Assembly: GCA_024402495.1 (NCBI GenBank)
Contig: JAKSTR010000012.1
Coordinates: 1 to 46,928 of the forward strand
Direction: 5' to 3'
Length of the DNA: 46,928 nucleotides
Source of the DNA: Treponemataceae bacterium
Lineage (GTDB): Bacteria > Spirochaetota > Spirochaetia > Treponematales > Treponemataceae
Of this stretch, positions 41,199 to 46,928 are shown piece after piece. The translations under genes and the position numbers were made by a program. The notes beneath the pieces were generated by a model, which worked only from the letters and a program-made list of their open reading frames with translations, was not told the origin of the DNA and ran no database searches. The stretch's first letter is position 1. The number at the start of each line of letters is the position of its first letter.

Positions 41199-43203
41199 AT
41201 ATTTCAAGCTTGAAGGCGGTTAAAAGGCTTTGCATGCCCGGCATCTGTTTTTGCCCGGCTGGATAAAGCCTGAAATTATCGCGGTTTTTTAGCGCCTGTA
41301 CAGCCTGTGCACTTACCAGAACCGGCGCATCAAAAGTTTCTGTCAAAGTTTCAATCTGCCGGGCAATGTCTATGGTTTCGCCGATTGTGGTGGTTTCCAT
41401 GCAGGATTCTTCGCCGATTGTGCCCAGCATAACCTGCCCGGCGTGAATGCCGATGCTTAAGCGCACTTCTTCTTCGCCGCTGGCAAGCTGAGCCAGACGC
41501 GCGTTAAAGTTTGCAAGGTTTTCGTTTATGCCGCGCACCGCCAAAAGCGCGCTGTCGCTTTGGTTTTCAAAAACGGCAATAAGCCCGTGACCATTGTATT
41601 TTGCCACTGCGCCGCCGTTCTGCTTAATTGCAGGCACCAGATACGCCCAAAGTTCGTTCAAAAACCCAAAGGCATCTACACTTTGCATGTGCTGGGCGCG
41701 CAAATTAAAATGCTTTACTTTCAGCACCATAACGGTCATTGGCATTTGCACGCTGTCGCCAAGGTGAACGTTGTTCAGGCTTTTTGCATTAATCCGCTTT
41801 AGCAGGTCAACCGGAATAAAGCGGTCGAGGGATTTGTTGATTTTGTAAAGGTCGGCAGAATAGCCCTGCAGCGCCGTATAAGTTGCGTAAAAATTGCTTT
41901 GCTGGTAAATGCACAGCAAAACAAAACTGAAAAAAGCCGCCGGCGGCAGAACCGGCACGGATTTTATAATATAAAAATCAAGCAAAAAGTCGTTAATTTG
42001 TGCCGCCAGCAGCAAAACGCAAGACGCAGCAATTAAGCGGCTGGCGTTTATCTTTGCCTTTGCAATTTTTACGGAAACAAAAAAAAGCAGAATAACGCAG
42101 ATAAAGGCAAAAATGCCAAAAACCGGTGCAAAGGCAGAAGCCATGCCTTGCGGCAAAGCGACGATTGAAACTGCGCAAATACCGCAAATCAGCAAAACAG
42201 AATAAATATGCGTTTTTTTTATGTTTTCTTTTAAGCTTTGGAACAAAAACAGCGCAACAACGGCATAGATTATAAAAGGCAAAAGCATATTTGCTGTGCT
42301 GCAAATACGGTAAAAAACTGCATTTGGGGCAACCAGCTGCACAAAAAGCGAATCTGCGGTACAGCCAATGGCAAAAATTGAAAAAATGCTTGCAACGGCA
42401 AGCGGAATGTAAGATTTTTCCTGTTTGTTTTGCAGAATTTTAATTATGCAGTACAAAAACATGGCAAAAAAAGCGCCCAAAAGCAGGCTTTGCAAAAGCG
42501 TGCCAATCGTGCGTCGGGTTTGCAGTTTTGAATAAAGTGCAATTTGCGGAATTGCATGGCAGATATTGGCGCTTTTTGCAAAATCGTTAACCTGAATTGT
42601 TAAAAGCAGCCGGTTGTTGCCGTTCATCGCCGGCGAAAGGTCTATTATATTTGCCTGCGGATTATTTTTGCTTTCAAAAAGCAGGGTGCTGTTTGCAAAA
42701 ATGCAAAAATCGGCGGCGACAGGTTCCATTAAAAGCCCGATTTTTGGCGCGCCGGATTTTGAAAACGCAAAAGTATCCGGCAGAATTATTTCCAGTGCAA
42801 AAGTGCCGCTTTTTACAAGGTTTTTGTATGAGAAACCGCTTTGAAAAATATTGTGTTTTGGCAGAAACTGGGGAAAACTTACGCACTGCTTAATTGTAGA
42901 AAGCCATATTTTGTTTTCTACCTGCGCCGGAGTTAAAATTTCTTCTGCCCAGAACCACCAGTCGCCGGTAAGGCCGCTGTTTTCTGTAAAAAAATCTACG
43001 TCGCTTAAATCAATTTGCCCGTATTCTGCTTTGTGGCTTGGAATGTAAAGCATTATGCTTTCGTTTTTGGCTTCGGGTTCAATTTTTGGGCTTTTTGCAA
43101 AATTAAAAACTGAAAAATCGTAAATGCGAAAAGCTACGCAAACGCCGAAAGCTATAAAAATGGCAATTATTGCAAAAATAATGTAAATTTTCTTACCGTT
43201 CAT
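41197..43203 (-). CDS. 7TM-DISM receptor fused to a degenerate class III cyclase domain
   Basis: A 668-residue membrane protein. One N-terminal helix, an extracytoplasmic 7TMR-DISM-type beta domain (residues about 45-210), seven helices (about 215-420) and a C-terminal cyclase-homology domain (about 455-668). The cyclase core has lost key residues. MTVMVLKVKHF has Lys where the first metal Asp belongs. YNGHGLIAVFEN has His at the second metal Asp. TIDIARQIETL has Asp and Gln in place of the catalytic Asn and Arg. The Lys of AKYNG and the fold-marking GIHAGQVMLGTIGE are retained. It probably binds nucleotide or a partner without catalysis. The gene is monocistronic. Confidence 0.88.
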   Translation of the reverse strand: MNGKKIYIIFAIIAIFIAFGVCVAFRIYDFSVFNFAKSPKIEPEAKNESIMLYIPSHKAEYGQIDLSDVDFFTENSGLTGDWWFWAEEILTPAQVENKIWLSTIKQCVSFPQFLPKHNIFQSGFSYKNLVKSGTFALEIILPDTFAFSKSGAPKIGLLMEPVAADFCIFANSTLLFESKNNPQANIIDLSPAMNGNNRLLLTIQVNDFAKSANICHAIPQIALYSKLQTRRTIGTLLQSLLLGAFFAMFLYCIIKILQNKQEKSYIPLAVASIFSIFAIGCTADSLFVQLVAPNAVFYRICSTANMLLPFIIYAVVALFLFQSLKENIKKTHIYSVLLICGICAVSIVALPQGMASAFAPVFGIFAFICVILLFFVSVKIAKAKINASRLIAASCVLLLAAQINDFLLDFYIIKSVPVLPPAAFFSFVLLCIYQQSNFYATYTALQGYSADLYKINKSLDRFIPVDLLKRINAKSLNNVHLGDSVQMPMTVMVLKVKHFNLRAQHMQSVDAFGFLNELWAYLVPAIKQNGGAVAKYNGHGLIAVFENQSDSALLAVRGINENLANFNARLAQLASGEEEVRLSIGIHAGQVMLGTIGEESCMETTTIGETIDIARQIETLTETFDAPVLVSAQAVQALKNRDNFRLYPAGQKQMPGMQSLLTAFKLEI

Positions 43204-43209
43204 TTTTTT

Positions 43210-43238
43210 AGCTTAGCACAAAAGCCGGTTTTTATCAC
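43210..43238 (-). promoter_or_regulatory. Predicted leaderless promoter of the 7TM pseudo-cyclase gene
   Basis: On the minus strand GTGATA (43238-43233), 17 bases, TAAGCT (43215-43210) preceded by TGC, then six A residues and the ATG at 43203. No ribosome-binding site is present. Confidence 0.45.
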
Positions 43239-43275
43239 GCGCAAACAAAAAAATTGCATATAAATAGAAGAAACT

Positions 43276-43299
43276 TGTAAAAAACTGAAGTTTTTTACA
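43276..43299. other. AT-rich hairpin upstream of the 7TM pseudo-cyclase gene
   Basis: TGTAAAAAAC pairs perfectly with GTTTTTTACA around TGAA. It lies about 75 bases upstream of the 43203 start, upstream of the predicted promoter. The stem has only two G-C pairs, so a terminator is unlikely; a protein-binding inverted repeat is possible. Confidence 0.4.
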
Positions 43300-43380
43300 T
43301 TTTGCCGTATTGCGGCGGTGAGCGATATTTGTTTGCTGTATTTGTACGCGGTGGGTCGGTGCGATGTGGCGGTGCGGTAC

Positions 43381-43440
43381 AAGCACCAAAGACCGCCGGA
43401 TTTGAAGTTCATTTCAAGTTGCCGGCGGTCTTTGGAGCTT
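43381..43440. other. Long GC-rich inverted repeat
   Basis: CCAAAGACCGCCGG (43386-43399) pairs perfectly with CCGGCGGTCTTTGG (43422-43435). The outer AAGC and GCTT extend the stem past one mismatch, and an inner TTGAA/TTCAA pair caps it. It sits 40 bases after the stop of the PQ-loop gene. No U-tract follows on either strand, so it is not a standard terminator. Confidence 0.6.
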
Positions 43441-43479
43441 GGATGATATTTTGAACCGTTTGCAGTTTCAGTATAAAAA

Positions 43480-44349
43480 TTAAACTGCCTGACTTTCTAC
43501 ATAGTGCAAAATGCCGTTCTGGTATGCGTAGCTGTAAAGAATTTCTGCAACGTTTGCAAGCGGCTTTTTAACGTTAAGCGGCTGGTCAAAACCAACGTCG
43601 TACATGAAAGACATCAGTTCTTTTGTGCTTTCCGGATTCCAGAGTTTTGCATTGTCAATATTTACGTAAGTGCATTTTTCAGATTCTGCAATTGCCTTTA
43701 TGTGGCGGTTCATTTCGCCGTAGCTTTCGGAATTGTCCGGGCTGAAGTTTGAAATAAGGGCAATTCTGCGGTTTTTGTTCTGTGCTTTTACCGCGCCAAT
43801 CAAATCAAGGTAAAGAACGTCAAATTCAGCATTGTTTCTGTTGAACAAATCCAGATCTTCTTCGCCAAGATGAAGTATTACGGCTTCCGGGTTAAGGGCT
43901 GCAACATTTTCGGCAAAAGCTTTCTTTGCATTTTTCAGCGAAAGACCGTAAATGCTTCTGTTAAGCATCTTGAAATTAAGTTCGTAATCCTGGGCAATTT
44001 CTGCAACGGGAATTTCTTTATCTTTGCTTCCGCCAAATAAAATTACACTGTCATTCTGTTCTGTAGATTTAACCATAGTTTCCGTCCTTCTGTCTAACGA
44101 GCGATTCCTGAAATATACAAGGAGATTAATCATAACGATTGCCAAATTCAAAAAATATACAACCAGAACATAATTCCTCTGGCTGTTTAAAAGTTTGGCT
44201 GTAATACCTGCAACGTAACCTGTAATAATCAGCAGGATAAATGCCAGACTTGTGCCTTTTGCAGTTCTTGCACGGTACGCCTTAATAACATTAAGCGGCC
44301 ACGAAAAGCCAAAACATACCAGCATCGCTGTTTCAAAAATCGAACTCAT
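43480..44349 (-). CDS. PQ-loop membrane protein fused to an SGNH-like domain
   Basis: A 289-residue protein. Residues 1-85 hold three membrane helices with a PQ-loop/SemiSWEET-like pattern (FGFSWPLNVIKAYRARTAKG followed by TSLAF). Residues 95-285 look like an SGNH-hydrolase fold: VILFGGSKDKEI takes the place of the GDS block, ILHLGEEDLDLF the GxND block and RIALISNFSPD the next strand. The catalytic GDS Ser context is altered and no C-terminal DxxH is obvious, so activity is doubtful. GGAGG lies 8 bases before ATG 44349. Such a fusion suggests a membrane-anchored sensor or carbohydrate-related protein; its function is unknown. Confidence 0.6.
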   Translation of the reverse strand: MSSIFETAMLVCFGFSWPLNVIKAYRARTAKGTSLAFILLIITGYVAGITAKLLNSQRNYVLVVYFLNLAIVMINLLVYFRNRSLDRRTETMVKSTEQNDSVILFGGSKDKEIPVAEIAQDYELNFKMLNRSIYGLSLKNAKKAFAENVAALNPEAVILHLGEEDLDLFNRNNAEFDVLYLDLIGAVKAQNKNRRIALISNFSPDNSESYGEMNRHIKAIAESEKCTYVNIDNAKLWNPESTKELMSFMYDVGFDQPLNVKKPLANVAEILYSYAYQNGILHYVESQAV

Positions 44350-44479
44350 TTAATTTTACCTCCGGGTTCTTTTCAACTTTTTATGGTTTCATAATATCAG
44401 GGCAAAAAAAATCTTCAATTTTTTGAAAGATAAAAAATGAAATTATGCCGCGGCGCCTGTTTTTTTTAGTTTCAAAAGG

Positions 44480-44507
44480 TTTAGGAAAATTTAAAATCTG
44501 CTATATT
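44480..44507 (+). promoter_or_regulatory. Predicted leaderless promoter of the histidine kinase gene
   Basis: TTTAGG (44480-44485), 16 bases, TATATT (44502-44507) preceded by TGC, then six bases to a GTG at 44514. No ribosome-binding site is present. The -35 match is weak. Confidence 0.4.
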
Positions 44508-44513
44508 TATATT

Positions 44514-46193
44514 GTGAAAAAACAGAATACGGCAAAAAACAGTTCCCTTAATTCAATTCGCACCGAAATTCAGAAAACGCATTTGATTCTTATAATGGTA
44601 ATTACAATTTTTTTAAGTGTTGGCGGCGCCTTGACCAGCATAAGTGTTGATACCCACGCCGTTGACCAGAATCTTCTGAATACTTCCAGCCTGATTTCGC
44701 GGCTTTACGGCTTTACGTGGCAGCTTCCGCCGGAAGAGCTGGCGGAATATTTTAATTCGGTGTGCCGGGAACTGCCTGAAGTAGACGTTATTTCTATAGT
44801 AGATTCTGAAAATGTGCGCATATATCACACTAACAACAGGCTAATTGGCACGCTTTACGACGGCAACATTCCGAATTTTTCAGATTTCAGCGGCAATGGT
44901 GAAAATTTTCAGGTTGAAAATGAAAACGGCCCTTCCGGACCGCAGCGGCGCACATATTCCGCAATTTATAACGAAAACGGTGAATACTGCGGTTTTATAA
45001 TGACAATTATTTTAAAAACTTCTATCCGTTCAGTCACTTTGCGGACGGTTGCCCTTTTTGTTTTTGTAACGATTGGCGCAATTCTGATTGAAATTTTAAT
45101 TTCCGGCACTTTTTCGCGCCGCATAAAGCAGAAACTTCACGGCTACGAACCGGATACGTTTTCTTCCATGTTCACCGTGCGCGACGATATTCTTGAATCG
45201 CTGAAAGAGGGAATTATTGCCGTAGACAAGGAAAAAAACGTTCAGTTTATAAATGCGGCGGCTAAAAAAATTCTTTTTGGCAACAATGCTGTGCTTGACG
45301 AATGCCGCAAAACTGAACGCGACAATTATTTGAAGATTACGGAGATTAAGGAAAAGGTTTTTACGGAAAAAATCCTTGACCGGGTGCTTAAAAATCAGGC
45401 GGACAGTTTTGGCATTGCAGAACGTACTGACGACGGCACGGAGATTCTGGTAGACTGCCTGCCGGTAAAAAAAGACGAAAAGCTTGAAGGTGCCGTGGCT
45501 ATTCTGCACGACAGAACCGAATATACAAAACTTATGGAAGATTTGGCAGGCACAAAATATCTTGTAGATTCCATGCGCGCCAACAACCACGATTTTACAA
45601 ATAAGCTGCACGTTATTCTTGGTCTTATTCAGATTGGCGAATACGAAAAAGCCGTTTCTTATATAGAAAATATTTCCATCATTCAGCGCGAAACTTTAAG
45701 CCGGGTCATGCATTCGGTTGACAATCCGTCTTTTGCGGCGCTGCTGATTGGTAAAATTGCCCGTGCCTCGGAATGCAACGTTAAGTTTATTCTGCAGGAA
45801 GGAATTTCTTACAAGGATTCGGACGTTCATTTTCCTTCCGAAGCTCTGGTTACGATTGCCGGCAACCTGATTGACAATGCAATTGATTCCATGAACACGG
45901 CGTATGCAGGGCTTGATAAAAAACATGCCGGCGAGCTGGTTTTTGGCGTTTTTACCAGACCGGGGGAACTTTTAATTTCTGTAAAAGACAACGGCTGCGG
46001 CATTGCCGAAGAAAACAGGCACAGGGTTTTTGACAACGGTTTTTCTACAAAAGGGCAGGGGCGCGGCGTTGGGCTTTATCACTGCAAGCAGCTGGTAGAA
46101 AGCCTTGACGGCAAAATCGGTTTTGAATCGACTGCCGGAATTGGTACGGTTTTCACCGTAAGTTTTAAAAATAAAAAGCCAGAAATTTTATAG
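44514..46193 (+). CDS. CitA/DcuS-type sensor histidine kinase
   Basis: A 559-residue kinase if GTG 44514 is the start; an in-frame ATG at 44445 would add 23 residues but has no ribosome-binding site and precedes the promoter. Helix 1 (HLILIMVITIFLSVGG), a periplasmic PAS-like domain with VRIYHTNNRLIGT, similar to the carboxylate sensors CitA and DcuS, helix 2 (VALFVFVTIGAILIEIL), a cytoplasmic PAS (LKEGIIAVDKEKNVQFINAA) and a kinase. MRANNHDFTNKLHVILGL holds the phospho-His of the SpoOB-like subfamily. NLIDNAIDSM, DNGCGI and GRGVGL are intact ATP-site boxes. It signals to the response regulator that starts 27 bases downstream. Confidence 0.9.
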   Translation: MKKQNTAKNSSLNSIRTEIQKTHLILIMVITIFLSVGGALTSISVDTHAVDQNLLNTSSLISRLYGFTWQLPPEELAEYFNSVCRELPEVDVISIVDSENVRIYHTNNRLIGTLYDGNIPNFSDFSGNGENFQVENENGPSGPQRRTYSAIYNENGEYCGFIMTIILKTSIRSVTLRTVALFVFVTIGAILIEILISGTFSRRIKQKLHGYEPDTFSSMFTVRDDILESLKEGIIAVDKEKNVQFINAAAKKILFGNNAVLDECRKTERDNYLKITEIKEKVFTEKILDRVLKNQADSFGIAERTDDGTEILVDCLPVKKDEKLEGAVAILHDRTEYTKLMEDLAGTKYLVDSMRANNHDFTNKLHVILGLIQIGEYEKAVSYIENISIIQRETLSRVMHSVDNPSFAALLIGKIARASECNVKFILQEGISYKDSDVHFPSEALVTIAGNLIDNAIDSMNTAYAGLDKKHAGELVFGVFTRPGELLISVKDNGCGIAEENRHRVFDNGFSTKGQGRGVGLYHCKQLVESLDGKIGFESTAGIGTVFTVSFKNKKPEIL

Positions 46194-46220
46194 AATATTC
46201 TGGAGTTTTTTGAGGTTTGT

Positions 46221-46889
46221 ATGGCGTACAAGGTTTTGATAATTGACGACGACCCGATGGTTGCAATGATTAACGGGCAGTATGTGCAGAAGAATAAAGG
46301 TTTTTCGGTATGCGGCACGTGCCGGAACGGAGAAGAAGCCATTGCGTTTTTAAAACAGAATAAGGCAGACCTTGTTATTCTGGATGTTTACATGCCGCTG
46401 ATGGACGGCGTGGAAACCTTGAAGCAGATACGCGAAAACAAGTTTGATACGGAAGTTATAATGGTTACTGCCGCAAATGATACGGCAACTTTGGAAAATA
46501 CCATGCATCTTGGCGTAATTGATTACCTTATAAAGCCTTTTGCGCTGGAACGTTTTCAGGTTGCGCTGGAAAAATTTGAAGCCAAAATAAACGCCATAAA
46601 AAACACCGATGTTTTAGACCAGAACCGGGTTGATAATATAATTGGCAGCGGCAAAAAGGTCAGCTTAAAAGATTATCCCAAAGGTATTCAGGAAAAAACC
46701 CTGAAAAAAATTGAAGATTATTTGAAGACAAAAAGCGGCTGGGTAAACGGCGACAGCATTGCAGAAGCCGTCGGGCTTTCGAGCGTAACAATCAGGCATT
46801 ATATGTCTTATCTTGTAGAAAGCGGCATTGTAAAAGAAAGCATAAACTACGAAACCGGCGGCAGACCTTCGATGCTATACAAATATTAG
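46221..46889 (+). CDS. CitB/DcuR-type response regulator
   Basis: A 222-residue regulator with an N-terminal receiver: IDDDPM is the acidic pocket, VILDVYMPLMDG has the phospho-Asp, MVTAAND the Thr and IKPFAL the Lys, all normal. The C-terminal part (about 150-222) is a winged-helix domain (GWVNGDSIAEAVGLSSVTIR, then HYMSYLVESGIV and GGRPSMLYKY) typical of the CitB/DcuR family. It likely activates genes for uptake or use of citrate or C4-dicarboxylates; a link to oadGAB is tempting because that enzyme uses the resulting oxaloacetate, but no operator was identified. A GAGG site precedes ATG 46221. Confidence 0.92.
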   Translation: MAYKVLIIDDDPMVAMINGQYVQKNKGFSVCGTCRNGEEAIAFLKQNKADLVILDVYMPLMDGVETLKQIRENKFDTEVIMVTAANDTATLENTMHLGVIDYLIKPFALERFQVALEKFEAKINAIKNTDVLDQNRVDNIIGSGKKVSLKDYPKGIQEKTLKKIEDYLKTKSGWVNGDSIAEAVGLSSVTIRHYMSYLVESGIVKESINYETGGRPSMLYKY

Positions 46890-46928
46890 GCTGTGCTGTC
46901 TGCCATGTTTGCCGGTATTTAATTTTCC

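Noticed and set aside
43276-43299. AT-rich hairpin as a terminator
   Set aside because: The stem has only two G-C pairs and lies upstream of a promoter, not after a gene.
1-46928. CRISPR arrays, tRNA or rRNA genes, transposases, prophage
   Set aside because: No regularly spaced repeats, no tRNA-like TTCGA/cloverleaf segments in the intergenic gaps and no mobile-element protein motifs were seen by reading; very diverged cases could be missed without a covariance search.

Overview
The window looks like a chromosomal segment of a host-associated, carbohydrate-fermenting spirochaete, most likely a Treponema. Supporting signs are a bactofilin, an EF-G of the kind spirochaetes duplicate, 7TM-DISM and class III cyclases, many chemosensory genes, plus a GH5 endoglucanase, a type I pullulanase and a sodium-pumping oxaloacetate decarboxylase. 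The genus is an inference; there is no rRNA here. No tRNA, rRNA, CRISPR array, transposase or phage gene was recognised.

Layout: 1-1207 (-) is a NifU-like scaffold gene and the start of a GGGtGRT gene. 1208-1667 is a regulatory and repeat-bearing gap before a secreted GH5 glucanase (+). 2980-6397 (-) holds mtaB, a TPR protein, a bactofilin and a YhhN-family membrane protein. 6560-10493 (+) is the oadGAB sodium pump; its alpha subunit carries two biotinyl domains. 10632-13693 (+) is an MBOAT/DHHW envelope O-acylation pair. 13884-17605 (+) has a small membrane protein, pullulanase and a DUF554 protein. 17651-19492 (+) is a conventional MCP. 19691-21748 (-) is an EF-G.

21994-30653 (+) is the most interesting region: seven tightly packed genes encoding a divergent MCP, CheW, a CheW-like protein, CheB, CheR, a CheA-like protein and a class III adenylate cyclase. 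The CheA-like protein has lost the phospho-histidine and the visible ATP-binding motifs but keeps its dimerisation and CheW-binding domains. Its C-terminal receiver and the cyclase's N-terminal receiver both lack the phospho-accepting Asp, while the cyclase, CheR and the CheB esterase look intact. I read this as a candidate phosphorylation-independent chemosensory array with cAMP output.

30746-31851 (-) is azlCD. 32073-34502 (+) is infC-rpmI-rplT followed by a coiled-coil gene, zapA and a YaiI/YqxD gene. 34649-36799 (-) has a GAF/HD-GYP phosphodiesterase and an rRNA m5C methyltransferase. 36916-39157 (-) is a coiled-coil/TIR gene coupled to a GH3 lipoprotein. 39298-41140 (+) has a membrane protein and a DUF2974 hydrolase. 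41197-43203 (-) is a 7TM receptor fused to a catalytically degenerate cyclase domain. 43480-44349 (-) is a PQ-loop/SGNH-like fusion. 44514-46889 (+) is a CitA/DcuS-type two-component pair.

A second theme is transcriptional. At seven genes (5609, 14421, 21994, 39157, 39298, 43203, 44514) a promoter-like -10 box ends only 5-7 bases before the start codon and no Shine-Dalgarno sequence is present, which predicts leaderless mRNAs. Most other genes have clear GGAGG-type sites.
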